Below are positions 8,910 through 16,710 of a stretch of DNA of 64,000 nucleotides, one piece after another. The position numbers and the translations under genes were made by a program. Where the stretch lies: the NCBI RefSeq assembly GCF_004153225.1, contig NZ_SEMB01000004.1, positions 52,653-116,652 on the forward strand, written 5' to 3'. The notes below the pieces were generated by a model. It saw only the letters and a program-made list of their open reading frames with translations, searched no databases and was not told the DNA's origin. Numbering within the stretch: the stretch's first letter is position 1; every line of letters begins with the position of its first letter. The stretch comes from Sporolactobacillus sp. THM7-7. Its GTDB lineage: Bacteria > Bacillota > Bacilli > Bacillales > Sporolactobacillaceae.

Positions 8910-10580
8910 TTTTCGTTGTATTTTAATTAAGGGATGACCGGATGATTGGATGATCCGCTTAATTTCTCGATTATAAATTCTTTTCTTCTTGGCTGGGTCG
9001 ACCACACGGTAAAGCCGCCACGTATTCCCGTATTCTTTTTCCAGTTTCGCAAATGCGGCTCCCTTACCATAAAAGTTTTTATAACGTTCGTTTACTGCAT
9101 TGAGAGTCGCCACTCCATCTGGTTTCGGCACCAGAATGTAATCGATACTCTTTTTAAAAGGATCCTTCAAGGACTGATTAAAGTCGCGATCACTGGTAAT
9201 GACAAACTGATTACTTCTTTTCGTACTCAGAATAATTTGAAACGCGTTAAAAGAGTCCATAAGCACCGAGGCATTTGGTTCTTTTAGAAGTAACTGATCC
9301 AAATCCGAGGCTATTTTCTTAGAAAGGCGGTTGCTTTGATAAATCGGACTGTCTTTATAATGAATCGTATGGTATTCCTCAGGAGCTAAATGAATGTTGT
9401 TCATCACGTATCCGGTTGTGTACGCACACACGGCAAGCGTTATTGCTGTGATACAACCACCAACGATATAATAACGACGCCCGTGTTCTTTTTGTTTCTT
9501 CAGTTCATAGGGAAGCCAGGCGACGACAAGCGGCATCGGATAAACAAAAAATCTCAGCCAACCGTACGAGGCACCTCTATATAACATTATGAGCTGCATT
9601 AATGGAATCGAAAAGACGAAAAGGAGCAGACAGTAAAAATCCGACTTCAACAGTTTTTTTCTCATCAACCGCATAACAATAATCGCCGCAAGCGGAATGA
9701 GAAATGGAGCACTTCTTTGTACGAGAAACAAAAGCGAAGCGCCTAAATCACCGATCACAGGCCCAATCGTCGGATTCTTGATTAACCCTTCCGATTGCGC
9801 CAGATTTGAATAACTGGAGCGCAGGAAAAAAAGACTATCTCCCATAATGGACCAATTAAGTACAAGCCAAATGATTCCGCTATATACTACCGGAAGGAGA
9901 GCGATGAGTTCACTGGCTTCTAATTTCTGACAGGTAATGCGATACGTATTTTGTTCCGAGGTTCTCCTTCGGCTCCAAATGATAAGTGTCAGGGAAACCG
10001 CGAGCGAACCCCCAAAAAATATAGACTCATACCGTGTGAAAAAAGCAAATGCAAGAGAGAATCCGATAAAAATCAAGGATATCACACTTTTTGAATCAGT
10101 CCAGTCGAGAAACGCTGTCACACACCAAACGAGAAAGAAAACAAAAATCATTTCACTCATCCCATTTGATCCATATAGAAAAATAAATGGATTAAAAGCG
10201 AACAGCATGACAAGACCGATACTGAGAAACAGTGAGTTTTCCCTTCTTATAAAACTTTTAAATAAATGAACAGCGGTTAGCGATGCACATAGAGCGGTCA
10301 AAATAATTCCGGCAATTCCTTCCGATGCAAGTTCCGGAAAAAGCGGCTTAATGATAAGAATAGGCAACATCAGCAGACTGGGTAACGGATTCCAGACAAA
10401 TCCGATAGCCGCCAGATGCGGATCTCTACTAAAAAGGACATAATAAGCATTGGCGACACGGCTTAGGGCATCTCCGGGAATGAAATGATTCCAGTGGGCC
10501 ATCCATATGCCGAAAGACAGTTCGGCGGAGAAAATGGCAATACCGAGGGCAATGGCAATAAGACGTTTACTTTTTGACAT
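8907..10580 (-). CDS. Multi-spanning GT-C type glycosyltransferase (GT39/ArnT-like)
   Basis: 557-residue membrane protein. After the first helix an extracytoplasmic loop contains PGDALSRVANAYYVL, with an acidic residue where GT-C enzymes carry the catalytic Asp. About eleven hydrophobic segments follow, then a soluble C-terminal domain of roughly 150 residues (from NIHLAPEEYHTIHY). GT-C enzymes take a sugar from a polyprenyl-phosphate donor and transfer it outside the membrane. The neighbour upstream encodes a polyprenyl-phosphate-sugar synthase fused to GtrA, exactly the donor-making partner expected. Its start overlaps that gene's end by 14 bases, with GGTGAT as SD. The function is inferred from fold and context; no close named relative is recognised. 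Confidence 0.72.
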   Translation of the reverse strand: MSKSKRLIAIALGIAIFSAELSFGIWMAHWNHFIPGDALSRVANAYYVLFSRDPHLAAIGFVWNPLPSLLMLPILIIKPLFPELASEGIAGIILTALCASLTAVHLFKSFIRRENSLFLSIGLVMLFAFNPFIFLYGSNGMSEMIFVFFLVWCVTAFLDWTDSKSVISLIFIGFSLAFAFFTRYESIFFGGSLAVSLTLIIWSRRRTSEQNTYRITCQKLEASELIALLPVVYSGIIWLVLNWSIMGDSLFFLRSSYSNLAQSEGLIKNPTIGPVIGDLGASLLFLVQRSAPFLIPLAAIIVMRLMRKKLLKSDFYCLLLFVFSIPLMQLIMLYRGASYGWLRFFVYPMPLVVAWLPYELKKQKEHGRRYYIVGGCITAITLAVCAYTTGYVMNNIHLAPEEYHTIHYKDSPIYQSNRLSKKIASDLDQLLLKEPNASVLMDSFNAFQIILSTKRSNQFVITSDRDFNQSLKDPFKKSIDYILVPKPDGVATLNAVNERYKNFYGKGAAFAKLEKEYGNTWRLYRVVDPAKKKRIYNREIKRIIQSSGHPLIKIQRK

Positions 10581-11715
10581 GATGAATCACCGTTTGACTT
10601 TCTTCAAGTAAATGGACTTCCGATAAAACATTGGTTTTGCGAGCGTTGAATGTCCATCTGTCATTTAAGAGAAAATTCCAGAAGACTCCCCCCACGATAC
10701 CCAATATTCCGCTTAAAATAGGGGAAAAATGGAAAAAATAATGAACAAGGGAAACGATGGCGCTCGAGACACCAATTCCGCTGCAAGACACAATAACATA
10801 CTTGATCAGGCGCGGCATCCAGGCAAAGGCATTTGTCGGCGGCCGCATTTTCCAGGTGAAAAATTGGTTCAGGAAAAAGTTGCCGAGCATACTGACGAGA
10901 GATGACACGATGAAGGCGAGCAGAACGTGGACATGCCCCGCCAACAGCAGCTGATAGACAGCCAGATTAACCGCTACACCGCTAAGACCGACCATGCAAA
11001 AGAGATAAAAGCGCCGGTCTTCTTCGCTTGCCCATACCAACCGAAAGAGATGCAGCACGTATTTCAGCGATTCTGCTGCATTCATTTTCGAACTTCCGTG
11101 GCTCCTCGCATCGAACCGGTAAGGGATCTCGGCGATTTTGTCGATATGGGCACGAACAATCAGTTCCAGCATGACTTTCCAGCCGATCGGATGAAACGTT
11201 TTCCCTGCAATGACTGTTTTACGAACGGCAAAATAGCCGCTTGTCGGATCGGAAACGCCTCGGATCCTTTTCAGCGCCAGCCGCGCAAGCATTCTGCCAG
11301 TCCAGGAAATAAACCGGCGGTAACCATTCAGCCCGCCGTCGCTGCCTCCCGGTACAAAACGGGACGGGATGACCATCTCATACCCGCTCTCAATCTTATC
11401 GATTATTTCCGGGATGAGTTCAGGAGGGTGCTGCAAATCCGCATCCATGACAATGACGATTTTCCCGCTTGCAAGCTGCAATCCTTCAACAACCGCTTTG
11501 GCCAGGCCCCGGTTACCTGTCCGATGAATAAAATGGACAAAGGCGTACTGCGCAGCCAGTTCGGAGAGCCGGTCAGGTGTCCGATCCGTGCTGTCATCCA
11601 TAAAATAAATGTCAAAAGACCGGTTTAGAGGCAGAAGCGCTTCTTTGAGCCGTTCCGTAATAACCTGGACATTTTTACCCTCATTAAAAGTCGGGATGAT
11701 GATGCTGATATCCAT
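10567..11715 (-). CDS. GT2 polyprenyl-phosphate sugar synthase fused to GtrA domain
   Basis: 382 residues. The N-terminal ~230 residues form a GT2 glycosyltransferase of the dolichol/polyprenol-phosphate mannose synthase type: ISIIIPTFNEGKNV, IYFMDDSTDRTPD, VVIMDADLQHPPELIP with the metal-binding DAD, and SDPTSGYFAVRK. The C-terminal part has four membrane helices of the GtrA/DPMS_TM family (YLFCMVGLSGVAVNLAVYQL onward; WNFLLNDRWTFN at the end). Together it would make polyprenyl-P-sugar and help flip it. Start ATG 11715 with AGGTGA upstream is chosen over 11796, which would run into the preceding gene. Third gene of the glycan operon. Confidence 0.9.
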   Translation of the reverse strand: MDISIIIPTFNEGKNVQVITERLKEALLPLNRSFDIYFMDDSTDRTPDRLSELAAQYAFVHFIHRTGNRGLAKAVVEGLQLASGKIVIVMDADLQHPPELIPEIIDKIESGYEMVIPSRFVPGGSDGGLNGYRRFISWTGRMLARLALKRIRGVSDPTSGYFAVRKTVIAGKTFHPIGWKVMLELIVRAHIDKIAEIPYRFDARSHGSSKMNAAESLKYVLHLFRLVWASEEDRRFYLFCMVGLSGVAVNLAVYQLLLAGHVHVLLAFIVSSLVSMLGNFFLNQFFTWKMRPPTNAFAWMPRLIKYVIVSCSGIGVSSAIVSLVHYFFHFSPILSGILGIVGGVFWNFLLNDRWTFNARKTNVLSEVHLLEESQTVIHHVKK

Positions 11716-11752
11716 ACCGTCACCTACTCCATAATGATTCAGACGCCGTTTT

Positions 11753-14074
11753 TCAAAAAGAGGATGGGTGATCTGCCTTGTCCGTCGTAAACCCATGAAC
11801 CGTTTTCTCCCAATAAAACGGTTTCCGGATGAGCTGCCAAAGCGCCTTGACGGAGGCGATACTCATCATCACCCAGTATATAGGGGTAAACAGCGCATAT
11901 TTGACGAGGCCATAGGAGAGCCACGTTTCTTTCTTCCGATGCAAGTCGTGAACCACCCAATAAGTCCCCGCCATATTTGTGAAAACAAATAAAAAGTTCC
12001 CAATCAGAAGCTGAGCCGCGGCGAGATAGTAGATCGCACCCGGGAAGAAATCGTGAATCCATCCGACATGAGTGGCATACCAGAGAACGAGCAGCGACCA
12101 GAAAATCGGATTCAGCATCGGCAGAAGCGGGGATGAGAGCAGCATGAACTGGGCGCCCCAAAACCCTTTAAAGCCCAGCTCTCGGTACAGCTTCAGCGGA
12201 TGGCGCATATGGACGAGCCATGTCTGCATGTACCCCTTAATCCACCTTGATCGCTGTCTGATCCAATTTCGGTATCTGCTGTTCGCCTCTTCAAGAGTTC
12301 GTGAATCAACCACTCTCGTTGTGTATTTCTGCTTGTACAGGCGAATACCGAGATCGGCGTCTTCCGTCACGTTATACGGATCCCAGGCCCCGAGTTTCTT
12401 TAGTACATCCGTTTTGAAGTGATTCGACGTCCCGCCAAGCGGAATCGGAATGTTAATCTGCATGACGCCCGGCAGCATTAGTTCAAACCAGTTGCTGTAT
12501 TCCTGCGTGAAAAACCGGGTCAGCAAATTTTGGCTGCTGTTAAAATAGTTCAGCTTCGCCTGAATACAGGCCGTATTTTCCGGACTTTTCCGGAAAGCGA
12601 TAAAGACCTTCTTCAACTGATCCGGATCGGGATGATCTTCCGCATCATAAATGACGACGTATTCCCCTCTAGCCCGGATCAGGCCATAATTACACGCTTT
12701 CGGCTTTGTTTTCGGCTGACCGTCCGGTACAACGATCGTGTGAAAATAGAGCGGGAGGTTCATCGACTGAATGACTTGCTTCGCCTCGGCGTCATCTTCC
12801 TCGATCAGCAGCCTGATATCCAGCTTGTTTTTCGGATAGTCCAGCTTGCTTAAATTTCTCACCAGTTCCGGAATAACATTGCTTTCTCGATACATCGGAA
12901 CCAAAATTGTATACATCGGCAGCTCTTTTTCATTTAATCGGGAAAGTGCTTCATCGGTAATTCTGAGCTGAGCGGTTTCCCTTGTCCCGTATAAAATCAA
13001 AAAGAATTTTGCCACGGACATCGTGAAATAGGCTAGCTGAATGATGATATTCAGAAAAATCAACGTATGATACCAGTTCCAGATGAGCCCGGCGACGGTC
13101 ACGAGGCCGATGATCGTAAAAAAGACGGTTTGAGCAAGAGTGAACGTCTTGCTGGCTGAGTTTTCCGGCTGTTCCTTCCGCAGCTTGTCCGTGCTTTCAT
13201 TCAGCAATTCTTTCTGATAGACATCTGCCCACAAAATTTCCATTTCCCACGGGGACGCCAGCACTTGCACGACCGCTGCATCAACGTGATGTGATAATTC
13301 AGAGAGCCTTTTAGAATTAAGCAGAGTTTCAACGGCAACGATACATTGTTCAGCGGATCGATTAATAACGACCGCGCGAAATTTTCTCGCCAAGTCTTCA
13401 GGCATTTTATTTTTAATCGCGCCGCTTTTGTCATAAGTCAGCAGCCGTCCGACCTGATTCTGCACGGCAAGCGCCGCATAAAGCTGATCTTGGGTAATCA
13501 TTCCCATCGACAGCAAAATTTCACCGATGTCTCCACCGGTTTTTTCCTGATACCGAAGCGCTTTTTCTAAATCTTCCCGGCTCAGATCCCCTTCCCGAAC
13601 GAGCTGCTCGCCAAGCAGGAGGCGCCGAAAGGATTGATCCAATATTTTTTGAATTTGTTCACGCTTGACGTAACCGAAACGCACGAGAATATCGCCGATT
13701 CGTCCTCCTTGTTTTCTCTGCTCATCCAGAGCCCGGTTCAATTGTTCCGCAGTAATAGAGCCCCGTATCAAAAGCCGCTCGCCCAGGCGTAAATTCTCAA
13801 AGTCAGGATCAGAGTGGCTGCCTCCCTGAATCAATTTCTTTTGGAGCCGATGCCGCGCGTTACGGTGCTCCTGCAAATTATTTTCGATGCGAATGTATGT
13901 ATCGGATATTTTTTGTTCGAGTGCTTCCGTTCGCGCTTCTGCTCTTCTCTGACTTTCTTCAAGCTGATATTTTATCTTCCGGAGCTCCTGTTCTTTCAAA
14001 AAAATGCTTCTTTCCAGTTTCTCAATCTCTTCTTCCCGCCTTCTGCGCCGGCGGAACAAGTTTCCTGCATTCAT
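11753..14074 (-). CDS. Membrane GT2 glycan synthase with two N-terminal MshEN c-di-GMP-binding domains
   Basis: 773 residues. Order: basic N-terminus; coiled coil (~13-85); four 24-residue motifs at about 96-119, 125-148, 153-176 and 182-205 (LGERLLIRGSITAEQLNRAL, IGDILVRFGYVKREQ, LGEQLVREGDLSREDLEKAL, IGEILLSMGMITQDQLYAAL). They are paired by five-residue spacers RKQGG and EKTGG. That is the published MshEN c-di-GMP-binding layout, here present twice. Next come a GspE_N-like stretch (to ~285), two membrane helices (~311-362) and a processive GT2 domain: VPMYRES, DAED (477-480), TED (570-572) and QRSRW (607-611, the QxxRW motif). Several C-terminal membrane helices follow. It is likely a cellulose/NfrB-like polymer synthase gated by c-di-GMP. 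It overlaps the upstream coiled-coil gene by four bases. The polymer is unknown. Confidence 0.85.
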   Translation of the reverse strand: MNAGNLFRRRRRREEEIEKLERSIFLKEQELRKIKYQLEESQRRAEARTEALEQKISDTYIRIENNLQEHRNARHRLQKKLIQGGSHSDPDFENLRLGERLLIRGSITAEQLNRALDEQRKQGGRIGDILVRFGYVKREQIQKILDQSFRRLLLGEQLVREGDLSREDLEKALRYQEKTGGDIGEILLSMGMITQDQLYAALAVQNQVGRLLTYDKSGAIKNKMPEDLARKFRAVVINRSAEQCIVAVETLLNSKRLSELSHHVDAAVVQVLASPWEMEILWADVYQKELLNESTDKLRKEQPENSASKTFTLAQTVFFTIIGLVTVAGLIWNWYHTLIFLNIIIQLAYFTMSVAKFFLILYGTRETAQLRITDEALSRLNEKELPMYTILVPMYRESNVIPELVRNLSKLDYPKNKLDIRLLIEEDDAEAKQVIQSMNLPLYFHTIVVPDGQPKTKPKACNYGLIRARGEYVVIYDAEDHPDPDQLKKVFIAFRKSPENTACIQAKLNYFNSSQNLLTRFFTQEYSNWFELMLPGVMQINIPIPLGGTSNHFKTDVLKKLGAWDPYNVTEDADLGIRLYKQKYTTRVVDSRTLEEANSRYRNWIRQRSRWIKGYMQTWLVHMRHPLKLYRELGFKGFWGAQFMLLSSPLLPMLNPIFWSLLVLWYATHVGWIHDFFPGAIYYLAAAQLLIGNFLFVFTNMAGTYWVVHDLHRKKETWLSYGLVKYALFTPIYWVMMSIASVKALWQLIRKPFYWEKTVHGFTTDKADHPSSF

Positions 14075-14289
14075 GCTTTTGCTCCTTGGAAATATTCACT
14101 GAGCCTTCTTTCAATATCGCCCAGTCTTTGCGCATTTTTCTCTAAGCGATTCGTTTTTTCTGCCTGCTCTCTCCTCCAGCGATTCAGCTCATTTTTAGCC
14201 GAAAGCAGCTGCAGCTCCAGTTCCCTTTCTCTGATACACAGCTCTGACCGTTTTGCCTTGTTTTCTCTGAAGCGTCTCCATCGTCCCAT
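14071..14289 (-). CDS. Small coiled-coil protein, first gene of the glycan operon
   Basis: 72 residues, nearly all charged heptad-like sequence (RERELELQLLSAKNELNRW, then RLEKNAQRLGDIERRL), so one long coiled coil with a basic N-terminus. No signal peptide or membrane helix. AGGGAG lies ten bases before ATG 14289; a TTG at 14295 is possible. Its stop overlaps the start of the MshEN glycosyltransferase (ATGA), and that protein also begins with a coiled coil, so I infer that they interact. No family is recognised. Confidence 0.65.
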   Translation of the reverse strand: MGRWRRFRENKAKRSELCIRERELELQLLSAKNELNRWRREQAEKTNRLEKNAQRLGDIERRLSEYFQGAKA

Positions 14290-14420
14290 TTGCAAATATC
14301 TCCCTTTCGAACAGATTCTGAGCGAATAAGAAAATCTTGGCGGAACCTAGTCTCTGGCGCCGACTAAGCCTGAGTTCTCATCATTAAATACGCTGGACAT
14401 TTTATACTTTTTAAACGCAT

Positions 14421-14462
14421 AAAAAAGACCTTTTCCACAGCATAAAAGCAATGAAAAAGGTC
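14421..14462 (-). terminator. Riboswitch-controlled intrinsic terminator upstream of the glycan operon
   Basis: On the minus strand, stem GACCTTTTTCA / TGGAAAAGGTC around a short inner hairpin, followed by TTTTTTATG. It stands about 130 bases before the first gene of the operon, so it is an attenuator. Its 5' arm (14462-14452) includes the 3' strand of the aptamer's P1 stem. Confidence 0.85.
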
Positions 14463-14529
14463 GGTTGTGCCATTCGTTCTTCCCGCCCCAGGCACCCAAA
14501 TAAAATGAGCAGGATTCATTACGCCCTTT
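14456..14529 (-). promoter_or_regulatory. Cyclic di-GMP-II riboswitch aptamer (candidate)
   Basis: The minus-strand leader carries the hallmarks I know from the c-di-GMP-II class. These are AATGAAT (14520-14514), TTGG followed by a GTGCC/GGCAC stem (14495-14491 with 14471-14467), and AACCGACC (14466-14459) directly after the stem. The Clostridium acetobutylicum aptamer has the same order: UUGG, GCAC...GUGC, AACCGACC. A closing P1 stem AAAGG (14529-14525) with CCTTT (14460-14456) can form. The CCTTT strand is also the 5' arm of the terminator, so ligand binding should prevent termination: a predicted ON switch. It sits between a perfect TTGACA promoter and an operon whose enzyme has c-di-GMP-binding domains. 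Confidence 0.8.
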
Positions 14530-14534
14530 GTACC

Positions 14535-14563
14535 AGAGTACCGGGTTTATCGGTATCTGTCAA
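14535..14563 (-). promoter_or_regulatory. Sigma-A promoter of the glycan operon
   Basis: Minus strand TTGACA (14563-14558), 17-base spacer, TACTCT (14540-14535). The -10 keeps the three most conserved positions (TA...T). A start site around 14528 would place the P1 stem of the aptamer at the very 5' end of the RNA. Confidence 0.65.
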
Positions 14564-14693
14564 TCCTCCTTTTTTATTAGCAGATGGGGGGGGCCAGGCT
14601 TTCAATATGAAATAAGTGCGAGAAACTCATGAAAAAAACGTCTCGAAGACCGATCTTCCGTTTCCCCTAAAGCTTCGTTTAATCACGGCTCAA

Positions 14694-15317
14694 TCAAAGC
14701 ACGGCATCCAGCCACGCCTTGGCGATCACGCCGTGTCCCGCCGAAGTCGGATGCACGCCATCGTCGCCTGTCAGATATTTCGCTCCCGTCCTCACACAGA
14801 CACTATTCATGATGCCATCCAATGGCACAAATACGGCCTGATATTCTGCGGCCAGCTCGCGAACGGTGTGGATTTTCGGATCGAGATCTTCGCGCCACGC
14901 CTTCCGGTCTTCCGGATACGGCAAAACGTAAGGCTCCATGATCACAATTCGAGCATCCAGCTGTGTGCTGACTCCCGTCAAAACCCGGCGATACTTTTCT
15001 TTAAAATGGGCGGGTGACTCAGACGTTTCTTTTCCCGCATGATTCCATGTGTCATTAATACCGATCAAAATAGAAACAACGTCCGGTTTCAGATCGATGC
15101 AATCCTTCTTCCACCTGGCGGCCATATCTTCCACGGCGTCTCCGCCGACAGCCGTGTTCAGAAAACGGACATTCATTTCCGGAAACATCGTGCCAAAATA
15201 ACCGGCAACCATCAGCGGGTAGCCCGTTCCCAGATCATCTGGGCGCTCATGATCCCGCTTCACATCGGTAATGCTGTCTCCCTGAAAAAGGACGACATCA
15301 TTTTTCTTAATGAGCAT
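14694..15317 (-). CDS. SGNH/GDSL-family hydrolase (lipase/esterase-like)
   Basis: 207 residues with all SGNH blocks: VVLFQGDSITD (nucleophile Ser), TAVGGDAVEDM (block II Gly), ILIGINDTWNH (block III Asn) and GDDGVHPTSAGH (Asp-His). No signal peptide, so probably cytoplasmic, acting on an acyl or acetyl ester. Start is ATG 15317 with GGAGA upstream; a longer frame from 15365 would overlap the preceding gene. It begins 23 bases after the glycerophosphodiesterase stop, so the two are likely one transcript. Substrate unknown. Confidence 0.88.
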   Translation of the reverse strand: MLIKKNDVVLFQGDSITDVKRDHERPDDLGTGYPLMVAGYFGTMFPEMNVRFLNTAVGGDAVEDMAARWKKDCIDLKPDVVSILIGINDTWNHAGKETSESPAHFKEKYRRVLTGVSTQLDARIVIMEPYVLPYPEDRKAWREDLDPKIHTVRELAAEYQAVFVPLDGIMNSVCVRTGAKYLTGDDGVHPTSAGHGVIAKAWLDAVL

Positions 15318-15340
15318 ATCTATCTTCTCCAATCCCCTCG

Positions 15341-16165
15341 TTATTCCTCTGTACTTCCTTCCCATTCATGGACCGCAGCGATAAACCGGGAAGGTTCGTC
15401 CGTCGCAAACCAGCGTATCCCCATGTTTAATAGACGGTGGATGGATAATGTATCAAAAGAAAAAGGAAAAACTTCCAAATCGATACCGTTTGCAGACGTT
15501 TCCTCAAGCGCATAACGGAGAAATGCCCGATCCATCTCGTACGCCCATTTACCAGCAAGTGTCGCTGTTTTCAAATGTATCTGTACTTGATCCAATCCGG
15601 AAAATTCTGATTTTAGCACTTTAGAAAACTTATCTCTGATTTGATCGGGACCGCCGCCGATCCACAACATGCTCTTCACGCCTGCCGCGATCTCTTTCAT
15701 TCTTCGACAATTCTCCTGAACATTGTGCGTAAATATGACCTGTTTATTAATTTTAAAACGATCAATAAGCCGTCCCAAATCGTCAAGATCCACTTTCTTT
15801 AGATCTAAATAAATCATGCGTTCCGATCTTCCCTGCATCTCCGAAAACACTTCTTTAAGAGCCGGGATCTTTTCTCCTTGAAATGTCTTGTCAAACTTAA
15901 CGCCGGCATCCCATGATCGGATTTCCTCAAAAGTAAAGGAATGGATGGGCAGATCCTTGATCTGATTTGGCGCATTGGTCGTTCGGGCTGGCGTTTCATC
16001 ATGGAGACAAACGATCACCCCGTCCCGCGTCGTTCGAATATCCGCCTCCGGAATTCCTCCTAATCTCCACGTAGAACCATTTGCAGCCATTGTATTATCA
16101 GGTGCCTCCGACAATCCCCCGCCCCGATGTGCCTGCCAGTAGACTTGACTATTTTGATCCCTCAT
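15341..16165 (-). CDS. Glycerophosphodiester phosphodiesterase family protein
   Basis: 274 residues of the GDPD TIM-barrel family, which cleaves glycerophosphodiesters to glycerol-3-phosphate and an alcohol. Motifs: AHRGGGLSEAPDNT (catalytic His; PDNT where most have PENT), PEADIRTTRDGVIVCLHDE (Glu/Asp metal ligands and second His) and MIYLDLKK. No signal peptide, so cytoplasmic. The start ATG 16165 has GGAGGG six bases upstream and is preferred to 16204. The product could be the substrate class of the UgpCAEB importer found elsewhere in the window. It is followed by the SGNH hydrolase. Confidence 0.88.
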   Translation of the reverse strand: MRDQNSQVYWQAHRGGGLSEAPDNTMAANGSTWRLGGIPEADIRTTRDGVIVCLHDETPARTTNAPNQIKDLPIHSFTFEEIRSWDAGVKFDKTFQGEKIPALKEVFSEMQGRSERMIYLDLKKVDLDDLGRLIDRFKINKQVIFTHNVQENCRRMKEIAAGVKSMLWIGGGPDQIRDKFSKVLKSEFSGLDQVQIHLKTATLAGKWAYEMDRAFLRYALEETSANGIDLEVFPFSFDTLSIHRLLNMGIRWFATDEPSRFIAAVHEWEGSTEE

Positions 16166-16240
16166 CCTATCCCTCCATTGGTTCGATTCTTTTTGGTCGA
16201 TCATCCCGTCATCAAAACATCATCTACAATCTAAATATAT

Positions 16241-16540
16241 CAGTCTTCGGATCGGTTTTTCAGTCGTCAGGCCAAAATATCAGTCATCGGCCTAACTTAT
16301 CAGTCGTCAGACCAGAATATCAGTCGTCAGCTCAAAGAATCAGTCGTTAAGCCAAGTTATCAGTCGTCATACCAGAATATCAGTCCTCAGCTCAAAGAAT
16401 CAGTCGTTAAGCCAAGTTATCAGTCATTAGCCTAACTTATCAGTCTTTAGACCAAGATAGCAGCCTTCAGGCCAACTTATCCTTTTTCAGCTCAACAGAT
16501 CAGCCATCGGCTCAATATTTCAGCCTCAGGCCCGCATTTC
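16241..16540. repeat. 20-bp tandem repeat array, about 15 units
   Basis: Fifteen consecutive units of exactly 20 bases starting at 16241, each opening with CAGTC or a close variant and carrying a GCC/CTC core, for example CAGTCGTCAGACCAGAATAT at 16301. Units 16321-16360 and 16381-16420 differ at one base, so a 60-base block seems to have been duplicated. The array fills the gap between the divergent diesterase and msmX genes. No unique spacers exist, so it is not CRISPR. Units at the right end are more diverged. Confidence 0.9.
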
Positions 16541-16710
16541 ATTCACCCAATATCAGTCCTCTGTAATCCATTCATTCAGTGAAACTTTCTTTTTCCGTCA
16601 ATTTGCCCAGTAACTGTGTTAAACTTCGTCGGTCTGCCAATAGTCGATATTTTCATGACATTATACACTATTTCTATACTTATAAAGTTTGTTCAAGAAG
16701 GAGGAGCAGC

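Noticed and set aside
11739-12161. Minus-strand 140-residue frame inside the MshEN glycosyltransferase gene
   Set aside because: Shadow of the true frame, which carries QRSRW and membrane helices.
14456-14529. c-di-GMP-I (GEMM), ZTP or T-box leader as alternative identity
   Set aside because: The GEMM GGCAAACC/ACGCAAAGC signatures, the ZTP core and the T-box GGGTGGNACCGCG are absent, whereas the c-di-GMP-II elements are present in order.
16241-16540. CRISPR array
   Set aside because: Units are contiguous 20-mers with no unique spacers and no cas genes nearby.
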